A stretch of 64,000 nt of DNA, from NCBI RefSeq assembly GCF_026262505.1, contig NC_067204.1:24087300-24151299 (forward strand). Reading direction: 5' to 3'. The stretch's first letter is position 1. The number at the start of each line of letters is the position of its first letter. Shown piece by piece: positions 41,682 to 54,440 of the stretch. A program made the translations under genes and the position numbers. This DNA comes from Trichomonas vaginalis G3. Taxonomy: Eukaryota > Parabasalia > Trichomonadida > Trichomonadidae. The notes beneath the pieces are model-generated. The model was not told where the DNA came from, searched no databases, and was given only the letters and a program-made list of their open reading frames with translations.

Positions 41682-42149
41682 ATGGAAACATTAGCTGGAG
41701 TGTTAAATGCTCTCATAAATACTACAATAAACAAGGATAACGAAGAAAACTTAATGAATGTTAAACTTATTGCAGGAGTTTTGAAGTTCAGTTATGCGAA
41801 GGAGTTTAAGATACCAAGAATGAGTCATAGAGTACAACTTCTTTTGGGTGCATACCATATGACATTTCCTTTGAAAAGTGTTGACAAAACGATTGAGATG
41901 AAATCTGTTCCATACGTATGTTATGGTAATTGTTTATACATTGAGTCTAAAATAGCTAATGTCACAGGTATTTCAGGAGTTAATAGTAAAGGTTCAGTAG
42001 AATATAAATCCTTCTGTTATGCAGTCAATTCAATGTTCATTCCAAATGTTCCTGTCATAGCAACTCATTTAGGTAAATGGGTTCGCATTAGTCCTCATAA
42101 TTTGAAAGACATGCAATTCAGACTTGTTGACTTTCAGGAGAGCCTGTAG
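41682..42149 (+). CDS. Polinton-fragment protein (155 aa)
   Basis: A whole frame from ATG 41682 (METLAGVLNALINTTINK). Beta-rich second half with YVCYGNCLYIESKIANV and LVDFQESL at the end. No family recognised. A broken copy lies in Polinton B near 53.95-54.35 kb in the opposite orientation. Confidence 0.45.
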   Translation: METLAGVLNALINTTINKDNEENLMNVKLIAGVLKFSYAKEFKIPRMSHRVQLLLGAYHMTFPLKSVDKTIEMKSVPYVCYGNCLYIESKIANVTGISGVNSKGSVEYKSFCYAVNSMFIPNVPVIATHLGKWVRISPHNLKDMQFRLVDFQESL

Positions 42150-42204
42150 AACTGAAGCACCAGTGCGAATGACTGTTTGAAGTTGACTTTTTAGAAAATA
42201 TTAA

Positions 42205-42444
42205 ATGCAACAGCTTACAAGAGAACTCAGAGCTAAAAATATAAAGTATGAATGTTATGTATTAGGTCATGAACTTTGGTTGTTGCTGTTTGATGAAACA
42301 AATGAATTAGTTATGTCAGTCAAGAGAACAGAAAAATATTGTGTTAGTGAAAACTGCACCAAGTCAATAAGATTAGGTTTGCATTATGAAGATGAGTTCG
42401 ATACTGTTGAAGAAGTTTTGGATAGATATTACAAATTGCTTTAA
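42205..42444 (+). CDS. Polinton-fragment small protein (79 aa)
   Basis: A whole frame from ATG 42205 (MQQLTRELRAKNIKYECYVL). It has a hydrophobic centre (HELWLLLFDETNELVM) and an acidic end. No family recognised. Its neighbour on the left is the 155-aa gene, 55 bases away on the same strand. Confidence 0.45.
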   Translation: MQQLTRELRAKNIKYECYVLGHELWLLLFDETNELVMSVKRTEKYCVSENCTKSIRLGLHYEDEFDTVEEVLDRYYKLL

Positions 42445-42565
42445 TTTACTAAAACATATTTCAAGCAAAGTTTATATTCTGTTGAAAGTTTTGTATACTC
42501 GTTCGAATATTTATACTTAAACTCAACTCCTGTAGTTCCTGGTGTTTCAATGATGCGGATGTTAC

Positions 42566-42955
42566 CTATTTCATGAATGGTGGCGTTTGACCACAGCATT
42601 CGATTTCAGGGTCGAGATAGTCAATGACACATTGTTTTCCTGTTATTCGTGATATAACATTTTCAAGGTCCTCCTTTGTTAGAATTATTTGGTTCTTGCT
42701 TATAAGATTTACCAAAAGCTCCTTATCGTCTTTGAGTAAAATTGTTTGGTATAACTGAAGAAGGTAATGGTCTACGTTGTCTGAAGGATTTGTTTGAACA
42801 TTTGTGTAAGGATTGTCGTTGGCTTCTCTTGAAAGAATTTGGTCCAGTGGTGGATACTCTAACTTAACATCTGATGTAGCGTTAGCGTTTGAAGCTGAGT
42901 TTAAATTCACAGATTTCAGCTCTGGTTCTGGTTTTCAAACACTCTGAACTATAGT
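42566..42955 (-). pseudogene. Minus-strand Polinton-fragment gene, partial
   Basis: The open part (42,910-42,566) has no ATG at its visible start. It is rich in Asn, Asp and Leu (DQILSREANDNPYTN, then LENVISRITGKQCVIDYLDP). No family recognised. A broken counterpart lies near 53.1-53.5 kb on the other strand. Confidence 0.35.
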
Positions 42956-43215
42956 TCTTTATGACAATATTGTTGTTCGTTCGTGAGTCAACATTTGATT
43001 TTGGTTCAATTGGAACATTAACGGCACCAGCTAAGATGGATTTGCTTCTCATTTCATATAGAATAAAAACCTTTTATATGTATGAAATGAACAATATACT
43101 CGACAAGGGTTTGAATGTAAAGCTAACGAATGAAAATATTGTTGAATTCACTGAGCAGGTGCTGTGTATAAAGATGTAGAACTACTGAAAAAAGAGCTAA
43201 GGAAGAAGCAGGAAC

Positions 43216-43476
43216 ATGAACAAAGGGTGGAAGCCTATAAAAATTTATGTCAATGATGGCTCAGGAGGTTCAAACATAAAGTATGCAGAAAGTTATAGAG
43301 TTTATGCTCTCAAAGGTGAAAAGCCTTCATTTAAGAACAGCTATTCTAACGCATATCCTCAAAAGTTAACGGATGGAGAAGTGGATGATATGAATGACAG
43401 CAAAAATATTAACAGAAATGGCGACAGAGATGCATGGAATTTGTTTACCATCAGTCAATTGAAGGTTAAACTTTAA
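43216..43476 (+). CDS. Polinton-fragment protein (86 aa)
   Basis: A whole frame from ATG 43216 (MNKGWKPIKIYVNDGSGG) to TAA 43474-43476. Polar, with an Asn/Asp-rich second half. Its stop overlaps by two bases the stop of the convergent ATPase piece on the minus strand, showing how tightly these genes are packed. A further copy lies at about 57,015-57,270. No family recognised. Confidence 0.45.
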   Translation: MNKGWKPIKIYVNDGSGGSNIKYAESYRVYALKGEKPSFKNSYSNAYPQKLTDGEVDDMNDSKNINRNGDRDAWNLFTISQLKVKL

Positions 43477-44744
43477 AACAATGTTGGTCGTTCCCATGGA
43501 ATATTTTTGACTTTAATGGTATTAGTCATGATATGAATCTCAAGGTATGAACGAGGAGAGATGAGAGACTTATATGCTTCCCAAATTTTTCCTTCAACCC
43601 ACCCATAGCTGACGTCGTATAGAAACAATTAAACATATAAGATTTTTGAAAGTATATATATATAGTGTACTACATCTCAAGATATTATTAATATGTATTA
43701 GAAAGAATAATATATTGGATTTTGATATCACAAAATGACTTTTCAATTTATTGTAGTTCCTCACAGAGTTGAGATTCTACAAAATTCTTTGCAGATAATT
43801 TATGAAGGATGATAGACTAACGAACTATAGATACATGAATTGAAAATAAAAAAATCGATTAAATATGAACCTTCATAAACCTTTTAAGAAACTTAAAAAC
43901 TATTCTTTATTGTTTATTTTGGACGAAGTTTAATATGATTGTGGTTTTATTGGACAATAATCGAGTAACGGAAAATATAACATTTATCTATAAAGTGAAA
44001 ATTTAGAGGTATATTTCGTAAGATATTTCCTCTCTGATTACAAAGAACTATTGTGAGCTATCAATCTAATGAAGAGAGGCAGATTTGGCCGTAATGAAAA
44101 ATGCAATACTTCGAAATCAATGCAAAAAAGATTAATTTGTTAGAAACATCGACTATGACACTGAATTCTAAGAGCAAACGTTTACATTAGGATATTTAAT
44201 TATTTCCAATATTCAAAATTGCATTTAAACAAGTTAAGGAGAATACTATATTAACCGTGTTGTAAGGAAATATAACAATTTTAAAGATTTTGCGACAGAA
44301 TTTGAAAAATATGAAAATCAGATATATAAAATTGAATAAAATAACATTATGATGGAATATAAGTAGATGAGCTATTAATGTTGCTATGATTTAAAATTGG
44401 TAGTAATGAAATAGAATTTCGATTAAAAAATTAATGTAATCGTATGAAAGCTTTGATCCAAATAATTAATATTCGCAAATATTTTAACCTACTAATAAAA
44501 TTCTGATTATATTAAGATATTTTAAAAATGAGAGTATTCCAATTGAATGGTGATGGAGATGAAAATTTTAAAAATATAAATAAGAGGATAAATTGATTGA
44601 GATATTAACTAGTAAATATTTGAAAAAGTAAATTATTTGAAATCCTTTAAAAATGTTACGGATAAAAGCTATATAAATAAAATGACTGGTGTGGTTGGTT
44701 AGCTTAATGTGTAATATCAAAAGAATTAATGGGTGTTGTGAAGT

Positions 44745-45325
44745 GAGCAACTTTGAGAAGAATCATTTGTGATTCTTGTCAAAGTTGAATCAAAGACAAC
44801 AATTGATAGACAATTGTTTGTCTTTGTGTACAACATTCACTTGAATTATAAACAATAACAAGTGTTTGTTGTTCACTGAGCAACTTTGAGAAGAATCATT
44901 TGTGATTCTTTGTCAAAGTTGAATCAAAGACAACAATTGATAGACAATTGTTGTCTTTTGTGTACAACATTCACTTGAATTATAAACAATAACAAGTGTT
45001 TGTTGTTCACTGAGCAACTTTGAGAAGAATCATTTGTGATTCTTGTCAAAGTTGAATCAAAGACAACAATTGATAGACAATTGTTGTCTTTGTGTACAAC
45101 ATTCACTTGAATTATAAACAATAACAAGTGTTTGTTGTTCACTGAGCAACTTTGAGAAGAATCATTTGTGATTCTTGTCAAAGTTGAATCAAAGACAACA
45201 ATTGATAGACAATTGTTGTCTTTGTGTACAACATTCACTTGAATTATAAACAATAACAAGTGTTTGTTGTTCACTGAGCAACTTTGAGAAGAATCATTTG
45301 TGATTCTTGTCAAAGTTGAATCAAA
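44745..45325. repeat. 132-bp tandem array, second copy
   Basis: Four full units plus a partial, as at 19018-19592, with a few single-base length differences. Confidence 0.85.
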
Positions 45326-45438
45326 TTTTTATTTATTTCATGTATTTCTTTTAATATCGATATTCCTATTATTATTCTACCGTTTATTAATAAAAATATT
45401 TCTTGCAAAACCTTAAAAATAAAATTTTGGATTCTTCC

Positions 45439-46701
45439 TGTAATAAACAGAAATTCATCAAAAGTGACAGCTCTCAATTTTTTGACATTTGTAAATTCTA
45501 AATTGAATGAGAAAAATGAAATAATACTAAGCATAATACAATATTCTAGATTTAATTATAATTAGGAAAAAGTTAGTTTTGAGAGTACTTTTCATAGGCA
45601 TATAGAATGAAATCTTCTGAAAAATAATTCACATAAACTCATATTATTTTCTAATATATAACTATTTTATATAAAAATCAAATTCAATGATCTTAAAAGC
45701 GAAGGATAAACCTCAAAATTTACGAATATAATGAGTGGGAATATAATGCTTATCTATCATAAAACCATATGAAATATCAATTTTTGCTTTACGCCTAATT
45801 TTTGACGACAATTAGCAAAAAATGTTAAATGTTAACACTCAGTCCATTTGAATATGAAAAATAAAATTGACTTTGATTAAATGTTTTTTATTATCATGCA
45901 ATTCTTCTTGCGACCAAAGATTTGAATAAAACTTCAAAAAATAAGATAGCTTAAAAAATAATATACGGTAGTGTTTACTAATAGATGAATAGTATATAAA
46001 TTCTATTAAAATGGATTTGATCCAAAAAAATATAAAACCAAAAAATAATTGTTATAATTTAAATGAAGAAGTAATTAAAAACGATTTTATTTATGATCAA
46101 ATTTTATATTTTTTTGGATCAAATCCATTTTAATAGAATTTATATACTATTCATCTATTAGTAAACACTACCGTATATTATTTTTAAGCTATCTTATTTT
46201 TTGAAGTTTTATTCAAATCTTTTGGTCGCAAGAAGAATTGCATGATAAATAAAAACATTTAATCAAAGTCAATTTTATTTTTCATATTCAAATGGACTGA
46301 GTGTTAACATTTAACATTTTTTTGCTAATTGTCGTCAAAAATTAGGCGTAAAGCAAAAATTGATATTTCATATGGTTTTATGATAGATAAGCATTATATT
46401 CCCACTCATTATATTCGTAAATTTTGAGGTTTATCCTTCGCTTTTAAGATCATTGAATTTGATTTTTATATAAAATAGTTATATATTAGAAAATAATATG
46501 AGTTTATGTGATATTATTTTTCAGAAGATTTCATTCTATATGCTATGAAAAGTACTCTCAAAACTAACTTTTTCCTAATTATAATTAAATCTAGAATATT
46601 GTATTATGCTTAGTATTATTTCATTTTTCTCATTCAATTTAGAATTTACAAATGTCAAAAAATTGAGAGCTGTCACTTTTGATGAATTTCTGTTTATTAC
46701 A
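45439..46701. mobile_element. Foldback element, second copy
   Basis: Same two-arm inverted structure as 19711-20972, carried along in the segmental duplication. Confidence 0.7.
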
Positions 46702-46945
46702 AAAAAGAATCTTTACAAAATATACATTTACTTTAATTAATATTTAAAAACGTGCTCTATCAAAAGTTCCAAAAATTCACTATTTTAGCTTTCTGATGTG
46801 TCACTTTTGATGAATTTCTGTATACAACACTTCCTTCTCATATACTGTACCCTTAGTTCTTTATTTTTAAAAATCTTATTTGGTGGTTACTCTCAATTTT
46901 CTCAATTTTCTGAGCAATCAATTTACTTTTTTATATCAAATTTTA

Positions 46946-47718
46946 ATGAATATCAAATCTTATAAACAAGATGTTGAAAATATTGATATTGGTGATTGTG
47001 TCTCCAAGATACCATTTCCTGTTGACAAAATAGATGCATTTGACGAAAATATCCTTGTTTTTACCCGGATTGTTATTTATTACGACTTTAAAATTTTAGC
47101 ATTAGAATCCGATGATACATATCTATGTTATTTTCAATGGCAAAACAAATCAACACATAATAAACAAAGAAAATAGGTACATTATTGTATTCTTTAATGA
47201 ATAACGAAATTTCACTAGTAGACTTTATAATGCAAGATCAACAGTTCTCTCTTAACCGTTACATATGGTGGTGTCTAGACCAAAGCGTTCCAGAATTCTT
47301 CAATCAGATACTTTTCATTGTTTTTACGCATTTCGATCAAGATTTTATCTTTTATAGCGGTCTTTTTTTCAAATATTATTGATAATTATAATGATTACAA
47401 TTCTAGCAAGAAAAATTTTTTCGTTCAGATAATTGCTATTGTATCTTAAATTTCGAATTTTCACAGAACGATCAACAAATAATGTACCACTTTTTATTGG
47501 AGGAAGGACTACTTGAATCATTTAATAATAACAGTCTAAGATTTAAAATTGATTTATTGTTGGCTCTTGAAAAATGCTATTGCAATATCGGAAAGTATGA
47601 TTTTATGCATGACAAAATTGAATTAATAGATTATTCATATGAGAGCCAATTATTCGAAGAAAATTGCCCAAATTTCTTAGAATACTTGATTGAATTAACA
47701 GATGAGGATGGTTCATAG
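46946..47718 (+). pseudogene. Helical-repeat host gene, frameshifted second copy
   Basis: Copy of the gene at 21219-21992. The start (ATG 46946) and stop are conserved, but three frame changes split it: one A missing in an A run near 47,168, one extra T in a T run near 47,365, and one base lost near 47,430. All are single-base, mostly homopolymer changes, so sequencing or assembly error is as likely as decay. Confidence 0.7.
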
Positions 47719-48064
47719 AAGTTTATATGAGGATTTACTTTGAATAAATATAATTTTAATGAATTAAAAATTAATTTTATATATTTGGCTATTGTTATAT
47801 TTTTTAGAGTATATGAGTTGGGGCAAAGTGAAACAAATTTTTGACATAAAAGAAAGTCTTTGAAGAGAGTTAAAGGAAATTTTTAAAAGATTAAAAAAAT
47901 AGCATATATAAAATTAAGGATTTGATATGGTAAGGAGATATTATTTGTGACTGTCTCGCAGAATGAGACGTTTCTCTACAATCTTCTTATTCCACATTAA
48001 TTTTCTTCCAAATCAAGTTTTTATAGTATACTAATTTTTATTATGAATATACTATAGAGGCATT

Positions 48065-48206
48065 AGTTAGTATGGTTAAGTTGGGTACTGTGGCACTGCG
48101 CGCCTCCGTACACCACTTAACGGTTTTGACACTTTACGAAACCGGTAACGTATATTTTACAACACAAACGACAACACTAACTTAACCTTAAATATTTACA
48201 AAACCA
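48065..48206. repeat. Left terminal inverted repeat of Polinton B
   Basis: Same sequence as 22342-22483 within the duplicated segment. Confidence 0.85.
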
Positions 48207-48518
48207 CCACTCACTTCACTTCACTAACAAACTCACTAATGTAAAAAAATAAACGTTCTCACTATCGTTCTCACTAACGACTTCACTAATGTTCTCATAA
48301 ATTTTCCTCAATATCTTCATCATCAGTGTTACCCTATTGTAGTTCATTTGAAGCCATAAACTTTCTCTAACTTCTTAACGTACAATTTACATAACTTACC
48401 TTCGTCATCATATGGTTTAATGATATAACTATTTCTAACTTTATACACAGTCAATGAAAAGTCAACTGGTCTCGGATGTATTTGAAAGAACATGTTATGC
48501 TCAGGAAGGAAGAATAAA

Positions 48519-50164
48519 GAGTGTGGTAGAATTTACGAAAAAGTGACACTAGAAAAGTGACACTTAACCTTAAATTTTCAAACACTATTTTTTTGATTGT
48601 ATTTATATATGTATATATTTATATATGTATATATTTATATATGTATATATTTATATATGTATTATATTATATTATGTATATATTTATATATGTATATATT
48701 TATATATGTATATATTTATATATGTATATATTTATATATGTATATATTTAATATGTATATATTTATATATGTATATATTATATATGTATATATTTATATA
48801 TGTATATATTTATTATATGTATATATTTAATATATATATATTTATATATGATATATTTATATATATATATTTAATTAGAAACTGCTTCATGCTGTGTTGA
48901 GTATTGTTGAATTGGAAACTGCTTCATGCTGCATTGAGTATTGTTGAATAATTTGAAGTAGTGGTTTTTGAAATCAGCACCCCTATGAGAGCGCTGGCGA
49001 CCGAAACACCACTAGTAAGATTGTGTATTAGAAACTGCTTCATGCTGTGTTGAGTAAGCTTCGATGTCTTTGTAGGATAGCTTTCTGAGAGCGAAACAAG
49101 ATAGTGTTGAAAAAAAAAAATTTGAAAATCTGAGGACTGTGCAAGAGCCAACGACCAAAACACTACCAGTAAGATACAGCAGTAGTAGCTGCTTCATGCT
49201 GCATTGAGTATTGTTGAATAATTTGAAGTAGTGGTTTTTTGAAATCAGCACCCCTATGAGAGCGCTGGCGACCGAAACACCACTAGTAAGATTGTGTATT
49301 AGAAACTGCTTCATGCTGTTGTTGAGTAAGCTTCGATGTCTTTGTAGGATAGCTTTCTGAGAGCGAAACAAGATAGTGTTGAAAAAAAATTTTGAAAATC
49401 TTGAGAGACTGTGCAAGAGCCAACGACCAAAACACTACAGTAAGATACAGCAGTAGTAGCTGCTTCATGCTGCATTGAGTATTGTTGAATAATTTGAAGT
49501 ATGGTTTTTGAAATCAGCACCCCTATAGAGCGCTGGCGACCGAAACACCACTAGTAAGATTGTGTATTAAACTGCTTCATGCTGTGTTGAGTAAGCTTCG
49601 ATGTCTTTGTAGGATAGCTTTCTGAGAGCGAAACAAGATAGTGTTGAAAAAAAATTTTGAAAATCTGAGAGACTGTGCAAGAGCCAACGACCAAAACACT
49701 ACCAGTAAGATACAGCAGTAGTAGCTGCTTCATGCTGCATTGAGTATTGTTGAATAATTTGAAGTAGTGGTTTTTGAAATCAGCACCCTATGAGAGCGCT
49801 GGCGACCGAAACACCACTAGTAAGATTGTGTATTAGAAACTGCTTCATGCTGTGTTGAGTAAGCTTCGATGTCTTTATCAGACCACCTTTAAATTAACCA
49901 CTCACATTCTCACTGTGGTCCATCTAAAATTTGTAAGCTTTATGACATAAAATTATTTATAGCAGGCCCACCTATTACTTAATCTTTTTGGAATAAATGT
50001 TTTATAATATTTATCGATTGATTGTAATTTTTTGTATAAAAAAAGTTTTTATTTATATTAAAAATATATTCGGTTAATGATATTATCTTATAATTTGTAA
50101 ATAAATCTAGTAATAAAATAACTTTAATAGTTGGCGTCACTTTTTCGAAAATTCTGGTTTTTTC
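48519..50164. mobile_element. Nested non-coding insertion, second copy
   Basis: Counterpart of 22799-24451. It contains the 16-bp A+T array (about 48,600-48,870, more irregular than in the first copy) and the 269-bp array (about 48,878-49,877). Flanked by the same 80-bp direct repeat (48,439-48,518 and 50,165-50,241, the right copy slightly shorter). Confidence 0.65.
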
Positions 50165-50475
50165 CTTTATACACAGTCAATGAAAAGTCAACTGGTCTCG
50201 ATGTATTTGAAAGAACATTATGCTCAGGAAGGAAGAATAAATGTTTAAATGTATGTTTGTTATATTTTTCGATTTGTATGAGTTGCTTTTGTTCTGTCAT
50301 TTACATCCAAATAAAAATTTTCAGTAAAATAAAAAATAAACTTAAAAATTAATGATATCACCACCCTCACACGTATAAAACATAGCACAAAATAAATTTA
50401 GGTGAAGTGGTGAGATCTCACCTCTTTTTTCACCTGTTTTTTCACCCTGTTGAATTCATTGCTTTATAACTCTCT

Positions 50476-52859
50476 TCCTTTGTTTCTTTTTAGTTGCTTT
50501 CTTCACGTCTGTCTCCAACTTGACTGTCTTTTTCTTCGGCCGTAATGATACCAGTTACTTCACCAGTCAATGGGTCAAATGGTCGTTCATAAGGGTTTCC
50601 ATACATTCCATAGGGACCATACGGAAGAACTACTGGTGGAGAAGAAACATTTTCTTTAGTTCCATCGACTCTATTTAAATGCATTGTTTCACCTTTCATC
50701 TGGTCATTAAAGTCTTTTTGCGTGTTTTGCAAACTCATCGTCCTTTCCTAAAGCATTTTCTGACTCAGTCGCAACCAAATTGGATGCTTTATTTATGAGC
50801 CCTATTTTATTTAATCTTAACTTCTTTGCAACCCAGCCTCCAATCTTTCCTTATTTGCATCTAATGTCTTCGAAACCCTACCTCCACTCATTTTATTTAC
50901 TGCGTCATAAGCTCCAAGTGCTTTTGCTCCAAATGCTAATGCTTTTGTTCCCATTGCGCCTAAAGCTGCCCAAGCTACCATTTACACCATATTAAAATCA
51001 TCTCTCTTCAATATTATCTCATAAAAGTTCTCGTTACGAAGAAAGTCAATGAAACATAAGCGTTCTCACGGGCTTCGCCCTCACCGCTTTGCGGTCTATC
51101 TAACTTATTTCTTATATCATCTATACGCTTCAAAATGTCTGAACAATTGCTAACATCTTCTACAACAGTTATTTCATCATGAATGACTTTCAAGAACAAA
51201 CTCATTTAATATGCTATTAAAATCATCTCAATAATGAGTCCATCCTTTCCGTCTTTAGGTAGCACAACATCTTTCATTGAAGAAGGTTCGACAAGTCTTA
51301 TGTTAAACTTACTGACAAAGTTTGTTATACTATAATGCTTCGGCGGCGAATACATATAGTTTGAAAGACATAATATAGATTCTTCAGCAAATTCACTTAT
51401 ACTGGATTTTATAACAATGTTCTCACGAGACCAAATACCACCAATTGACAATCTTGTAAGCAATCCTGCTGAACCTTCTACTGTAAACGTCATGGTAAAC
51501 TTCCACGAAGGTCATCTATTGACATTTTTGAGTCACTGTATTTAAATATTTTCTTAAAGCAATCGTCATTATCTAACCATGCAATAGCTTTGAAGTTTTC
51601 ATTCGAATATACTCTGCTTCATTAAATGTAAAACCTGACTTCTTTGCAGAGATTACTTTAACTATTGAGTTTGTTTCAAAATTATATGCTATGGTAACTT
51701 CTGAAGGTAATGGATGTCCTTCCGCAGTCAGTTGTTCTCTCACTACTGTTTGAAGCTTTGTGTTAAAAACTTTCATGTCATCTCCTGTGTCTAGGTTCAC
51801 ATACACAGCAACAGGAAAACTATCTTGCTTCTTTGTTTCATCATTATATCTCAAAACATTAAAGTTTTTCAATAATATTGTTCTTCCTGCTGGAATACTT
51901 CGAACTGTCTGATTTCAATAGCTTTCTCACCTCCTACATACTCTACCCAGTGTCTTGGATATTCATAAGTATACTGACTTCTTGAATTTTGGTTGGTTTC
52001 ATCATAACATGTTCATAATATATCTTTATACTCTTGTCAGTTAGACTCGGTGCTATGTTCTGAATATTTCTGACTTGCATTTTTAATGGAGATAAAATGA
52101 AGCATTTAATACATGACGTAGATGAAGACATGAATGAAACTACAGACAAACTTAACTCTTCTCTTATTCTTCCTTTCAGTAAGGACTATGAGTTCTGTTC
52201 AAATGGTGTGTATTTCTATTGTGGAAAGATGGGTTCAGGTAAGACATTTAACCTCATTCGTCATATACTCATAACAGAGCGTTTAGGAAACGACTCTTAC
52301 TATGACCAAATCATTATATCAGCAACTTCAGACTCTATGGACTCAACAGCGAAAACATTTATGTCAAAAGTTCAAGCCTCTGTCGTTAAAGTTCCAGACA
52401 GTGAACTCATTGAATTTCTTCAACGTTACATTCGACGTAAGAGAAATATTATGCCATCGTTGAATTTATACAGTCAGGAATGCAAAAGACTTCTGAGGAG
52501 ATGGAAAGAATTATTGACAAACACCACTTACGTCAATACTCAGGAGTTTACAATATGAAACGACTTACAAACTACATTCTGTCAAAACTTTCAAAATACC
52601 CCTTCAAAAAATATCCTTCAAACACTCTGCTCGTTTGTGACGACTTCGCCGGAAAGGGTTTAGTGTCAAAACCAGACTCACCATTAGCTAACATCATTAC
52701 TAAAGTCAGACATTACCACTTAACTGTAGCAATACTTATGCAAACATGGAGGTTTTTAGCTTTAAACATAAAACGCTCATAACTGACTTCGTTATCTTTC
52801 AAGGTTTCTCACGTTATGATATTGAACTCATTTGGAAACAGTCAGGTATAACATTACCT
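50476..52859. pseudogene. Capsid block and ATPase, left copy in Polinton B, broken
   Basis: Holds, in the same order and orientation as 24748-27170, the 175-aa, 74-aa and 293-aa genes on the minus strand and the ATPase on the plus strand from 52,097. Each gene is broken by a few changes. The ATPase runs into the gap of Ns. Confidence 0.75.
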
Positions 52860-52884
52860 NNNNNNNNNNNNNNNNNNNNNNNNN
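52860..52884. other. Assembly gap (25 Ns)
   Basis: A run of 25 Ns joins the ATPase copy to an inverted Polinton fragment. The size of 25 looks like an arbitrary scaffold spacer. Confidence 0.95.
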
Positions 52885-54440
52885 GGTTGACCTTCAACAA
52901 TATTTTCATTCGTTACGCTTTACTTCAAACCCTTGTCGAGTATATTGTTTCATTTCATACATTATAAAAGGTTTTTATTCTATATGAAATGAGAAGCAAA
53001 TCCATTTAGCTGGTGCCGTTAATGTTCCAATTGAACCAGACATCAAATGTTGACTCACGAACGACACAATATTGTCTAAGATTATAAAGTTCGAGTGTTT
53101 GAAAGAGCCAGAACCAGAGCTGAAATCCGTGAATTTACAACAGCTTCAAACGCTAACGCCCTACATCAGATGTTAGTTAGGTTATCACCACTGGACAAAT
53201 CTGTTCAGAGAAGCCAACGAACCCCTTAACAAATGTTTCACAAAAATCTTCAGATAACGTAGACCATATATACTTCTCAGTTAATACCAAAACAATATTT
53301 TAACTTCAAAGAGCGATAGAAGCTTTTGCAAATCTTATAAGTAAGAAACAAATAATTCTAACAAAGGATGGAGCGCTTGAAAATGTTATTCTCACGAAAA
53401 CAGGAAACAATGTGTCATTGACTATCCTCGACCCTGAATATCGAATGCTGTGTCAACACGCCACCCAATTCGATGAAAATACTGGTAACATCCGATCATT
53501 GAAATTACCAGGAACTACAGGGAGTTGAAAGTTTAAGTACAAATATTCGAACGAGTACTACAAAACTATTCAACAGAATAATAAACTTTGCTTGAGAATA
53601 TGTTTTTAAGTAAATCTAAAAGCCAATTTGATATATATCTATCAAAACTTCTTCACAGTATCGAACTCATACTTCATAATTGCCAAACCTAAATCTTATT
53701 GACTTTGGTGCAGTTTTTCACTAACACTAATATTTTCTGTTCTCCATTGACTGGACATAATAACTCATTTGTTTTCGATTCAAACAGCAACCAACCAAAG
53801 TTCATGACCTTAATACATAACATTCATACTTTTGATATTTTTAGCTCTGAGTTACTCTTGTAAGCTCGTTGCCATTTAATATTTCTAAAAAGTCAACTTC
53901 AACAGTCATTCGCAGCTCGGTGCCTTCAGTTCTACAGGCTCGCCCTGAAGTCAACTAGTACTGAATTTGCATGTCTTTCCAAATTATGAGGAGCTAATGC
54001 GAATCCCATTTTTACCTAAAATGAAGTTGCTATGACAGAACGTTTGGAATGATACATTTGAATTGACTTGCATACAAGAAGGATTTACTATTGGCTACTG
54101 ACCTTTTACTATTAATCCTGAAATGCCTGTGACATTTACTATTTTAGACAATGTACAAAGCATTACATACACTCACGTAATGGAACCAGATTTCATCGTC
54201 ATCGTTTTGTCAACCACTTTTCAAAGGGAATATGTCATATGTTGCTCCCAAAAAGGAAGTTGTACTCATATGACTCATTCGTGTTATCTTCGACACTCTT
54301 TCTTGCTACTGACACTCAATGTTCCTCAGAAGAAGATTCGACATCTATGTTGTTTAATAGTTTCTGTATTCATTTATGAGAGTAATCTATGACTCCAAGA
54401 ATTTTTCTAATTCTATACTCTGCTCTGGTTAGGAAATTTA
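52885..54440 (-). pseudogene. Inverted, heavily broken copy of the 41.5-43.2 kb Polinton fragment
   Basis: Read on the minus strand it follows 41,560-43,180 with very frequent small changes. No whole gene remains. Confidence 0.65.

Larger units (their letters stand above)
41409..43626. mobile_element. Detached Polinton fragment, inverted relative to A
   Basis: After a boundary with TCACTTTTT-type words (41,440-41,510) comes a piece of Polinton with several genes, some whole. Much of it is present in inverted, badly broken form in Polinton B (52,885-54,440, and 56,950-57,400 in the same orientation). It ends with a short minus-strand piece of the packaging ATPase, directly joined at about 43,626 to the duplicated host flank. 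Confidence 0.6.
43626..52859 (+). repeat. Second copy of 17,893-27,17x (large segmental duplication)
   Basis: The order and orientation of all features match the first copy: host spacer, 132-bp array, foldback element, helical-repeat gene, Polinton left end, nested insertion, capsid block and ATPase. Differences are mostly one- to few-base insertions and deletions. It ends in a 25-base run of Ns, at nearly the same sequence point where the first copy changes to unrelated element sequence. Either a recent duplication or an assembly artefact. Confidence 0.85.
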
